Source of the DNA: Burhinus oedicnemus
Lineage: Eukaryota > Chordata > Aves > Charadriiformes > Burhinidae
DNA: 64,000 nt
Assembly (NCBI GenBank): GCA_008921705.1
Contig: VFFE01007192.1
Coordinates: 658,617-722,616, forward strand
Direction: 5' to 3'
This document shows positions 1 to 10,668 of this stretch, piece by piece (position 1 is the first letter of the stretch; each line of letters opens with the position of its first letter). The position numbers and the translations under genes are program-made. Under the pieces are notes generated by a model. The model was not told where the DNA came from and did not search any database. It saw only the letters and a program-made list of their open reading frames with translations.

Positions 1-21
1 TTTTTTTTTTTTTTTTTTTTT
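1..21. repeat. poly(T) tract at window edge
   Basis: Twenty-one consecutive T residues open the window. On the minus strand this reads as a poly(A) run preceded by TATTA. It could be the tail of a retrocopy or simply a mononucleotide repeat. The window edge hides what lies beyond it. Confidence 0.9.
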
Positions 22-598
22 AATAGAAAATCAGCTCTAGGCCTTTCTCATTCAAAACAATTTCAAAAACTCCTGAATCCCAACATAAAATCTTTACATA
101 AAAGTGCATAAAATTACTGGAGAAGTAACACTGACATTGACAAAGAAACTAAGCCAATGTCATTACAAGCTGTCTTCTAAAGGTTGAAGCTTGTTATTAA
201 ATATGTATTTGAAGAAAGACAAAGTGGTTATGGTTTTAGGGTATACCAAAAATCAGCATAAAGTTTGAAAAACAAAAAAAAGTATTTTTTACAAACTTTA
301 AGCAAGGAAATAAGATAGCACTGATGAACTGGAAAGGCAGAAATACGCTGTGCACCAGTTTAGGAATTTCTATATTTTTAGGCAACCATATCCGTGTAAG
401 AACTTCTTTTGCACAAAGCTGTTGCTGGACACTTCTGAACTGCTGCAATGTACATTTGGAGTTGTGAGAAGCTGGCAGCTGGGCTGACTGGATTAGGAAT
501 GCAGCTTTGTAGCTTTATTCCTCTTATCTTTGCCCCTTTCTGTCCTTCTTAGACTCTGCTTTGGCTAAGCCTCTTGTTACTGCTCTTGTCCCTCGATT
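22..598. other. unassigned AT-rich sequence
   Basis: No gene or repeat family is recognised. If the poly(T) at 1-21 is a retrocopy tail, this stretch read on the minus strand would be its transcript-like 3' part, but the only open frame is about 70 codons and resembles nothing I know. Confidence 0.5.
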
Positions 599-730
599 TG
601 ATTCATTTAAGACCAGAAGAGACTCCTAGGATTGTCTAGTCTGATCTCCGGTGCAGTAGAGGACATCAGGATTCTTTGAGTTATCCCCGTATCAAGCTAA
701 ATAGTTTGTACTTGACAAAACAATCTTGGG
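599..730 (-). mobile_element. ancient CR1-like LINE 3'-end relic
   Basis: The plus strand carries, in order, a TTAAGACCAGAAGAGAC block, TTGTCTAGTCTGATCTCC, and a downstream TATCAAGC...TTGTACTTGA...CAATCTTG series. This order and wording resemble the reverse complement of the 3' end of old CR1-like LINEs shared by birds, crocodiles and turtles. It is strongly decayed and lacks the young ATTCTATG octamers. The family assignment is from memory and the boundaries are approximate. Confidence 0.45.
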
Positions 731-2892
731 TAAATTCCTATTGTGTGCATTTTCATGACATTCTACATGAATTTGAAAGAATGCTCCACCCTGCTCTTCA
801 GCTCAGCACAACATCTGCCGATCTGCTGCCACCTCCATAATAGAAACACAACGGATCTATTTCTCCTCTCACTGCCAGTTCAGCCATGAGCAAACTTGTT
901 GATACAGGCAAGACTGCGCAGCAAGAGCAGAATACCATTTCCTTTTTTTATTCTTTTTTTGGTTTGGTTTTGGATTTGTTTTGTTTTGTTTCTAACATAC
1001 ATTATTACGCACCATGTCATAGAAAAAAAGCTAGGTCATTTATTTCCCTTGAGAGTCATGACAAACTTAAGTAGGAAGGTGTACAGAAGTTCTGAAATCT
1101 TCTGAAAGTGGCCTCCTACCAAGACACTGAAACATGTAATGCCAATGATGACCTTTAAAAATGATTGTAACCAATGATAGTAATCATTCAAATTTCGGCT
1201 AGCATATTTTCCCTTAAATATATGAATATATAGTGATTTCCTAATTTCTGAGGTATCAAAATGTCCTATTGTTGTTAAAACTAATAATTTTTAAACCACA
1301 TAAAACTTTTGATATCATGCACAGGTGAATTGCAAGTGTACCTTTCACATATCCTTACTGAGATAGCGGCAAATGGGAATCTCACCGTAATCTAAGAATC
1401 ATTGCTGGGTTTGTGTGTTGGATTACCTATCAATTTTGACATGGCTATTTGTATTTTCTGGAAAGCATCAGGTATTATCTGTGGAAATCATCTTCATGAA
1501 TATAGATGCTGATTTCCCTTACACATATTTGTATGCATGCGTAAAAGTCTTCGAAAGCTGCTGACGGAAACTCTGCAAACTCTGATTTCTCACTCAGTAA
1601 TGCATTGCAGTTGCTAAATAAAACATTTTTTTCAGGCCTAGAGAATAGACAGCAAGGAAGTGAAATATATACCTTAAAGTTCCTGTTTCCCTGATCATTC
1701 ACAATGTTAAATATTGCCTATTTCTACTGACAAAAATGAAAACCAAAGTTTCACAGTATGGTGCAGCATTATTCATTCAGGTATACATTTTCCCTTTTAA
1801 TAAATAATTAAATGATTTCTACCCTTACATAATTTAACAGAGCCAGGAAAATGTGACTCTATTACTAGTCAAACAATTTCAGCAACCACTATCCACAGTC
1901 ATAGTGTGAAGATGCAAAAAGTGGAATAATATGGTAATTTCCTGACAAAGATAATTTTCAGAGTGTATCCTTTTTTTTTTTTAACCTAGAAATAATAGGG
2001 ACAATTTAGACCAAGCTTTGATGTTCAGAAGTGTCAGTATCTTAGCTGTTCAGACAACTGATAGATTAATGCCTTTGGCTTATTATCTTTAATTTCATAC
2101 TCATCTTCTCACTGTATAATGAGATTTTCCCCTCCATTTAAAATAAGCCAAACTAGCCCTCTATTAATCTAAAGATAAAACTTTAGGTGACTAAGACATG
2201 ATATAGGAAGTGCTATAATGTGAAGGGTATCAAAAATTATTCCAGAAAAAATTTCAGACAGAAATAGAGAGATCATGAACTACGCCATAGCTTGAATGCT
2301 ACTATTTCAAATGTTGAATCTTTGTGCCCCTCCCATCATAAACTCAAAATTGCTTCATACTGTGAAAAGCATTATGGCAATTAGTCAAAATAGAACTAAT
2401 ACCATGTCAGATAATTGCCAGAAAGTAGGGGATTGTAAGTACTTCCACCTGCAAGACACACGGAAAGACTGGTGGAGGGGAGGAGGGGAGGAAGTAGAAT
2501 TTTTTGATTCCAGTCTACTCCATTCTCCCTTAAAAAAACTTAATCAGAAAAATAATATGCTGTCTTTTACTCTTAAGTGTGTTTGTAAAATGAAATACAT
2601 CTATTTTATATGGCTATCAAAGATGTAAGTTAGGCTTACTTAATGTACCTTTTTTGCATCTGTTGGACTCAGAACATGCATTTTTATTTTGTGTTGTCTT
2701 ATGTACATGACACATCGTGTCAATTAATTAGCGAAATTTGTAGATGTCCTATTCATGAAAAGATTTCTAAAAGATAAAAGTATTTGAGAAGTTGTATTTA
2801 AGATAGGATGGCTAGCTCACTTTCGGGGTGAAGATGTTAATGTTGACATTGAAAAAGAAGATGCTTAACAAGATCTGAGCAGCCATTTATAG
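731..2892. other. AT-rich sequence with no recognised gene
   Basis: It holds short T-rich runs (for example around 948-1000) and an A/T-rich background. The longest open frame (2296-2628, plus, 110 codons) has no recognisable domain. Nothing else can be supported. Confidence 0.6.
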
Positions 2893-3108
2893 ACTCATAG
2901 AATGGTTTAGGTTAGAAGGGACCTTAAAGATCATCTAGTTCCAACCCCCTTGCCATGGGCAAGGACTCCACCTACTAGACCAGGTTGCCCAAAGCCTCAT
3001 CCAGGCTGCCCTTGAACACTTCCATAGATGGGGCATCCACAACTTCCCTGGGCAACCTGTTCCAGCGCCTCACTACCCTCACAGTAAAGAATTTCTTCCT
3101 GAAATTTG
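2893..3108 (-). mobile_element. CR1 LINE 3'-end fragment
   Basis: The plus strand begins TCATAGAATGGTTTAGGTT, then AGAAGGGACCTTAAAGATC, then the CCATGGGCAAGGAC block. It runs through the 3' UTR into the reverse complement of the ORF2 C-terminal coding part (GTAAAGAATTTCTTCCTGAA). This is the avian CR1 3' end in reverse orientation. Homology stops abruptly near 3108, the usual 5' truncation of CR1. Only one degenerate terminal octamer remains. Confidence 0.93.
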
Positions 3109-5991
3109 GTTTCTTCTGTTTTCACTTTTGCCTGCAGTGATCTCTGCATGGGATAAGACCCAAAAGGCATTTCATAAAAAGCTATAAAGAATGAACAACT
3201 TAGAGTAAGCAAGGCAAGTGTCTTTCTGGCCAACAGTAAGTTTTTAATCATTTAACTGTTTTATACTTTAATTAGAGTCTTAAACTCACTGCTACCTTGA
3301 ATTAGTAACTTTTATATGTTACATAAGTATTGAGAGAAACTTATTTTTCTAAAATAATTAAATTTAACTAAATGACTTTGGCAAATTTTCTATAATGAAA
3401 AAAACATGAAACTGACTTTATGATTTGCCTTTTGGATTAATGACCCTTTTACAACAGTCCTTATTTGGATTATTACAATGCTGATTTTTTACATCTGCAC
3501 AGCTTGGGGAGTCTTCAGGTTTATTATTATAAAAAATTACTTAACAAGAATATAATAGCTCTATCTAATGATATCATTGTATAATATTCTGTTCTTATGC
3601 ATAAAAAAATTGTTTATTTTTTGTTCTATTTATAGTCCACAGGCACAGAAAATTCCTTTTTTAAAACAACCAAATGCTCTAACCATATGAGACAATTCAG
3701 CAAATTAATCCAACTCTGTAAAAAAACTACACTAAGTCTAACCCAGTTAAAAGCCTCTGTCAGAAGTGAAGAATGGTTGCCTAGAAAAGAGTATAAGTAA
3801 TAAGGCTGAATCATTTCCCAAAAAAACAACTGTGCTACTTTTAGAAAAGTGCCTGAGGACTTCTCACCAAAATTTTCTAAAGAAGATAAAAAAAGTTAGG
3901 TCCACATAGACATAGTTAGACACCTAAATAAGTGTTCTGATTTCCAGTTTTTCTATCCATGATATGCTGAGTAGATAACAGCTCCTACAGGAACAAAATG
4001 GGCTTGAGTAGCTCTCCTGTCATGTGAGAAAGGAACAGTTTCTGTAGTTTTGTAAAGGAGTAGTAGTTTTGCCATCCTTTTTCTATACATGCTTCATTAT
4101 AATAGCTTTTTACATACATTCACTACAGGGGTTAAGTGGTGCACTAAATATGGGACCTCCGTAGCAGATCATTTAGTTTAGAGGGTGGAAACCAGTCTAT
4201 TCATCATTTCTGACCAAAATTTACAAAACTGAAAAGGAAAAGGGGTTTTTGAAACGTTGTTCAGGGTTTAGTTTTGTTCCTTTGTAGTTATTCCTGAATC
4301 TTCATGATATGAAGTTTTAATAAAATGTTAATTTTACATATTGAAATGTGGCTTACTATAAAGTGCAAGGAACGATCCTAGAACTAATAAAGGCTTCCTC
4401 ATCACTTGGGAGGCACAGGCAGTTTATATACAGTTTATAAATTTCTACATCTCTGAACATTCAAGGCAGGAAAAAATGCATCTTGATGACTGCTGAAATT
4501 AAAGGAAATTAATACATCTTTTTAGCATAGTTCAAGTGTACTTCTAAGTTGTAGTGTGGATGTTGCTGCAAAAGCAGTTGCTAACATGTTAAATTAGATG
4601 ATAAGGGGGTTCTGAGTCTTCGTTAAGGAGCTCTTACTTCTGAGGGACTGTCCTTAAAACAAGCTTTTATAACTCTTCATATTTTTTCCCTAGCATGCAA
4701 GAAGTATCTCCAGCTTTCTGTTTCTAACCATGTTACTCAATATGGTCTATTCATTCATCCTTAAAAAAAAATCCACAATAATATCAGATTTACAGTGTTC
4801 CTAACAATTACTGTGCACTATTCTACATACAGTCCAAAAAATATTGATATATAATGGTCTTATACAAGATTCTTTTTTCTTTTCTCTCTGTCTCTTTTTT
4901 AAAATAATTTTGTATAGATGGACATTAAACTTTGATTCATGTGTGGTTTTATTCACTACTTAGGACACACAAACCAGATGGACCACTTGGGGAGTGTGTA
5001 TATATATATAAAGAAGTGTGTTTTATTGTAGGGATGGATACAACTCCCTCATGTTCTGCTATAACAATTGGGTGAGAAATGACATAATTCTTTTACCACA
5101 CATTTCATGTAATAAACCTTAACTTCAAGCAAATGCAAGCTATAAAATTCTATTGATGGCCTTCCCAGATGTTGCTAGTTGTACTGTTTTAATAGATACC
5201 TTTCTTCTTTCAATACACTTTCTTTTTACTCTTTGACATACATCTTAAACAGAAATGCCTGTCAAGTGACCAGCAGGGTGCAGATGATAAACCCTGATGT
5301 ATCCTTTTACTACACCTTAGATGCCATAAACTATACACAGAGATCAACTGATATATACAGCGTTTACTATATATAACAGTGTAGCAGGGTACTGCTGATA
5401 GGCTTTTATAAATAAAGAGCACTAGATATTTTCTCAGTGCAAAGGCCAGCAGATTAATATACTCTAGGTTTGTATTCTGTAGCTGGCATGTGTTCACAGC
5501 TTAGCTATTTTTCTTCTTTAAAGCTGCCAAATGATACCACAAGGTTCACAATAAAATACAAGAAAATGAGAAACTGAGTCTGCTGGGGAAAGGGGTTGTC
5601 ATTTTGACTATTTTTTTTTAATTAAAAAACCCCCAAACCACTACTGAGACAATTTATATCATATAGCGACCTCACACACAAATTTGGAAGTCTTTCGAAT
5701 TACGTTCTTTCTTTACTTTGTCTAACCTGCCCATCAAATTCTAACAAAGGAAACAGAAACCTTACACATTGCTGTATTTCCTTCATAGTAAGGCAGAAAT
5801 CTTTGGGCATGTTTGATGAGGCAAAGCATTTAGAAAGTGGCATAAACAGAGAATGCCACCTCTGCATGCATGGTCTCACTTAGAAATGGGAGTTGTAAGT
5901 TACAAATGAACTTTTTTTTCTTCTTAACAAAACCTGTTCATGTGAGTTTCCCACACAAAGAATACAGTTAAGCCTAGTCTTAAACTCAGCC
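3109..5991. other. AT-rich sequence with no recognised gene
   Basis: It holds scattered simple sequence, for example GTGTATATATATATA near 4995. A short stretch at about 3895-3950 (TTAGACACCTAAATAAGTG) vaguely resembles an old sauropsid interspersed repeat. No open frame over 100 codons is present. Confidence 0.6.
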
Positions 5992-6183
5992 AACATCTTC
6001 ATAAATGCTGTTCAACATCGTCATAAATGGGACTGATGGGATTGAAAGCATCCTCACCAAGTTTGCTGATGACACTAAACTGGGCCATGAGGTGGGCATG
6101 TAAGAAGCGAGAGCCATCTTACAGAAAGACCTAGACAAGCTGGAAGAGCAGACAAGCAAGAACTGTACGAAGTTTAACAAAGA
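5992..6183 (+). mobile_element. CR1 ORF2 fragment (RT motif C region)
   Basis: A decayed internal piece of CR1 ORF2. Translation in the plus direction gives FADDTKLG at 6062-6085, the reverse-transcriptase motif C with both catalytic aspartates. It is followed after a stop by QKDLDKLEE and a KFNK-like end near 6180, as in the larger copies in this window. The 5' edge is locally duplicated: AACATCTTCATAAATG is followed at once by AACATCGTCATAAATG. Both ends are truncated and no 3' UTR is present. Confidence 0.85.
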
Positions 6184-9100
6184 TTCTCAGAACTGCTAAC
6201 AAGACTTTCTTAGAAGACCTGTGGTAACTGTGCTTGATTCAAATGCAGTACCGCTGTAAATCAACAAGACTCACATTTGAAGATGTCAGTGATTTGTAGC
6301 TCCTGATAACTAATTATGGCTACAACACTATGGTTATAACTATGGTATAGCTACAACACTATCTTCTGCCTCCCCTTTTGAACATTTATTTTAGGTTATA
6401 CTTGTGCCTTAATTTAAGTCTTTGTCTACCTATATTTTTTCTAACCTTTTTCCCATAAAACTCATTTTAAAATCTCCTGATCCCATTTTGGGTTTTGTTC
6501 TGTCCTCGTGAAGTTATCTATACTAAAATAATCATCTTCAGATCTCAAAGTCTTCAGATCTGACAAACTGAATTTGTGTGAGGAAGACATAGAGAAAAAA
6601 CAATCATCACCATCAATCAGATAACAAGTACCTAGAAGTGGAAGTTTTAAAAAAAAAAAGTTAAGCTGATCTAAACATTATAAATAAACAAGACAAAGAA
6701 ACTTATGTCACAGAACAACTGCCTGCAAAAATGCTCGCTTTGGGACTGAAAAAATGATCGTAACTGTAAAAGAAGCATCTTTGCAGACCCCATTACAATT
6801 CACTATATATGGCTGGGTGCCAATATCATTTGACAATGAAAATCACAAATGAGATCTTTATGTTGGACAGCAATACAAGTTATCCGATTTTTCAAAGTTA
6901 TTCAGCTTCTGCCTCTCCTACTAGCATTTCTTAGGGCAGTGAGTGTTGTGTCACTGACTTTCTTATAAGATAAACAAAAATGCTACAATTAGAACTACAA
7001 ATCTGACTTTCCTTTTTTTTTTTTAATTCTGTTTTGGGAAAAAAATTAGTACTAGAAATGTATAGACACACCACACCAGATGGTTTTCCTTCTTCTATTA
7101 TCCATATGTGTGCTATACATACCCCTGTATATACAGAAACTCCAGACAAACCATAATGCCTGAACAATAACTTTTAAAGGTTTAAAAAAAATTATTACTC
7201 TTGCACAGCTTATAATAGTATTTATATTGTAACAACTTACAATTAAATGTATACGTTTTATACAGGAAGGCATGTTTCACATTATATAATGAAAGCATAT
7301 TTACTATTGTGGTGATCCAAATTGTTTGTGTACATTTATATCATAAGCTATCTACTGTAAGATATTAGCTAACTGGAAATCATTGAAATAACACTGGAAA
7401 TCACTTACTAAGTAGTCTAACAGCAATGACACTGCATGTTTGTTTAACTCCTGGGCCTCACAGATTACCCAGTGCTGTGGTGAAGGATCCTAAAACCTGT
7501 ATTAAGAAAAAAACCCAAGGTTTACGCTAGACTTTATTTTGAAAGATCTTTTTGATAACACAAAGTAATTTACTTCCTCAGAATCCCAGAGGAAGTATTC
7601 TACAAAGCAAAATAGAAATCTAGATTTCTTAAGCCCGAGTGACTTGACTTAGTCCAAAGATCTGCTATATTCAAACCATTAACTGTCTGTGAATTATTTA
7701 TTTTGTTGGTGTAGCAGTATATTACTTTTAAATTGGACTTTTAGACTCTTACCAAACATCCCAGAGGTGCTGCTAATACATCTGACTTTTGCTCTTAATA
7801 CTATCATTTCAACACGGGTGCTTTTGGTCTTTAAAGATTTCACTGTACCTTGCACTGGTGACAACTTAGTGTACTTGTACTCCATCACATTTATCTATAC
7901 ATATACATGTTATAGCTTATCTGCAGCTGTACTATAACTTATATGATTTACATACAACATATTGTAACCATTGTGGTTGTTTAAATTAATTTGTTTTTCT
8001 ACAACAGTTTAAATTTTAGCAGAAGTTTAGTGTCAAATCTCTAAAAAAAGAAATTTTAAATAAGAAAAAACAAAACTGCATATATTTTCCAGGTTTTATG
8101 TCTGACTTTTAAGTGATTCTTTTGGTGCTGCATGGATAATTGTTCTTTCTTCATAAATACTCTTTTCTACTTTGTGGTGTCATAAAGACATTGAAACAAA
8201 TGTAAGAAACTCGATTAAAGATGGAGTGAATCAAACACAAACTTAAGACAGTAAGTCTCTTAAGGAAAGAATTTATATGTGATAGGCCAAAGAGCCATAA
8301 CCTAGTCACAGGTAGGGTAAAAAAAGGCCACTTTCTTGTCAGTTTTGAAACTAATTTGCAAGGTTTGAAACCACGATGGTAGTCCTTTTATTCAGTTTGC
8401 TGTGATTCAGGGAAGAAAGATGCTTCTCCTTCCTCCTCCCGGCCCCCCAGCAGTAGCTGTGGAAGAGCGCTGCTGTGCCAGGCACAGCCTCTGTCATCAT
8501 CTTTAAGGGGCAGACTATCAAACTGCCAGAGTGAATGAAACCGAAGATGAATTCTTTCCCCTATATTACCACACTAAATGGCAGGAATTGGAAGTGACAA
8601 AAGAAGATTTTAATGCTATCTAGACAATTAATCAAGGTGATCACTAGCACACATTACAGTTCTAAACTTGCCCCAATTAAAAGCAAATAGTAAATGCATC
8701 TTCTATTGCAGTCTACGGCATTAATTAAGGACATATCTCAGTTTGGGACTTTGTCATTGCTCCAAGTTCCTGAGCAGTCTGTCATTCCTTGGGAAAGGTA
8801 GCTAAAAGTTTTGCTTACTGACATCATAGCTGACACATGGTTTCTTCCATGAACTAAGGGTAACGCAGGCTATCCCTGTGAAACTGCTCTCGGTTTCTCT
8901 TGACCTTCCACTGCAGGTTGGAAATTTCATCCTGTAATTATTACTATCAACATTTTGAAATGTAAGAGACCAGATATCTAGGTCATGCTTCACTGAACAT
9001 ATGGGTCATCTAACATTACCACTGAGGATTTCAGAGGAAGCATAGGTAAGTACTTTATGCACAGAGCACTTCAAGGAGAATTGAAGATCAGTTTGTGGAT

Positions 9101-10130
9101 TTACAGACAAAGAGAGGCCACTGGCAAGAACCACAAGGACATTCAGATTTCTAGCTCCTTTCATTTCAGTGGGACTTAGGATTGTAAAAACCTTTGTATA
9201 TCTGAGTCAAAATTCTCCTGAGCCCATCTAATGGAGAACATAGAACTTTTCAATTGTGTTGAATCAGACAAAGATTTCTTTGTCCTTTCAAAAAATACCA
9301 CTGTATTTTCCCTGAAATGTAGATGCACCCAGCTTGATGGTTGGTTTTATCTCTTCCTCTGATGCAGTGGACTTTATCACACATCAAGTATGTTTTTGGC
9401 ACAAGGAGGAACCAAACTGTTTAACCAGCACGTATTGACATCAACAGGACACATATTAATTACACAGTCAGAAGTCATTGTTTCATTTATGATTCGTGAT
9501 CATGAACATACTTATACAACATTTGTAATCTACATAGTACTGCATAGTACTGATCTGTATTCACTAAATATTTTTAAACAAACGTATATGCATACTGAGC
9601 AATATCTCTATCATTGTAGGCATTATCGCTTGGTTGCCTAGGACAGAGACCTGTGGTTATTCACAGCTCTTCCAACAACCTTTTTTAATCTTATCTTTTT
9701 AAACTTTCACTTCTTCACAGCGCAGTCTAGCTTTAAATGGTGTTTACTCAGTGCCTAGAACTCAGAGTTCGAATATCTAGCAAAGTCTTGGGATGACAAT
9801 ATGGTACTTACAATTACAACATATATTGGTTTTCGTATGCTGCATATCATTCACACTGTAATAATAGGTCTTGTTCTCTGAACTGCTATTGCATAGGTAG
9901 TTGTAAACAGAAATAGAGCGGCTAAAAACCAGGTAACTCCTCTAGCGTCTGTTTCAAAGTCTGTCCCATTATGTACAAGTTTTTTGGATCATGGTGACCT
10001 GACAGATAATAATCTGATACTTGAATTGTAAGGGTCTCATATTTATTCTCCATTGTTGTTTTGCTTTTAACTGGTGAGAGCACGGCAAGTTTCTGCAGCT
10101 CTGTGTGAAGCACATCATGAACATGACTGT
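6184..10130. other. AT-rich sequence with no recognised gene
   Basis: Mostly AT-rich unique-looking DNA. CTACAACACTAT occurs twice, at 6320 and 6351. A slightly GC-richer patch lies at about 8425-8510. No open frame exceeds about 90 codons and none resembles a known domain. Confidence 0.6.
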
Positions 10131-10135
10131 AGAGG
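10131..10135. repeat. target-site duplication, left copy (AGAGG)
   Basis: AGAGG lies directly before the TG that opens the LTR. The identical pentamer follows the terminal CA at 10664-10668. Confidence 0.88.
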
Positions 10136-10370
10136 TGTACTGGCTTTGGCTGCAGTAGGTAATTTTCTTCATAGTAGCTGGCATGGTGCTATGTCTTGGA
10201 TAATACATGGATGTTTTAGTCATTGCTGAGTAGTGCTTACACAGCGTCAAGGCCTTTTCTGTTTCTCATGTTGTCCCACCAACAAGCAGGCTGGGGGTGC
10301 ACAAGAAGTTGGGTGAGGACACAGTTGGGACAGCTGATCCCAACTGACTAAAGGGATATTCCATACCATA

Positions 10371-10378
10371 TGACATCA
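10371..10378 (+). promoter_or_regulatory. CRE/ATF-like site in LTR U3
   Basis: TGACATCA is one base from the palindromic CRE core TGACGTCA. The G-to-A difference would fit CpG decay. It sits about 15 bases upstream of the degenerate TATA position, where a retroviral core promoter would lie. Activity is not shown. Confidence 0.5.
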
Positions 10379-10531
10379 TGCTCAGCATATGAAGCTGGGG
10401 GAAGAAGGAGGAAAAGGGGCTTTGGAGTTATGGCATTTGTCTTCCTAAGTAACCATTACTGCCCATAAATGGGAATTAGCGAGTGAATTCCTGATTCTGC
10501 TTTGCTTGCACACGCAGCTTTTGGTTTACCT

Positions 10532-10537
10532 ATTAAA
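10532..10537 (+). promoter_or_regulatory. LTR polyadenylation signal ATTAAA
   Basis: ATTAAA is followed by CTGTCTTTACCTCAACCC. The other LTR of this family has the same hexamer and flank in reverse at 19576-19581, which supports it as the family's polyadenylation signal. Confidence 0.55.
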
Positions 10538-10663
10538 CTGTCTTTACCTCAACCCACGAGTTTTCTCACTTTTACCCTTCTGATTCTCTCTCCCATCCCA
10601 CTGCGGGTGAGTGAGCAAGTAGCTGTGTGGGGCTAAACTGCCCACTGGGGTTAAAACACAACA

Positions 10664-10668
10664 AGAGG
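10664..10668. repeat. target-site duplication, right copy (AGAGG)
   Basis: Exact match of 10131-10135, directly after the terminal CA of the LTR. Confidence 0.88.

Larger units (their letters stand above)
10136..10663 (+). mobile_element. solo LTR of an avian endogenous retrovirus
   Basis: The 528-bp element starts TGTACTGGC and ends AACACAACA, so it has the canonical TG...CA ends. It is flanked by an exact 5-bp duplication, AGAGG, at 10131-10135 and 10664-10668. Internal landmarks in order are a U3-like part with TGACATCA (10371-10378) and a decayed TATA position (GCATATGAAG, about 10385), an ATTAAA polyadenylation signal (10532-10537), and a CAACCCACGAG block. The same landmarks appear inverted in the LTR at 19449-20271. 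No internal retroviral sequence or second LTR is next to it, so it is a solo LTR left by recombination. A 5-bp duplication is compatible with an ERVL-like (class III) origin, but the class is not proven. Confidence 0.92.

Noticed and set aside
3895..3950. Possible old sauropsid repeat (TTAGACACCTAAATAAGTG)
   Set aside because: Too short to separate from chance by eye.
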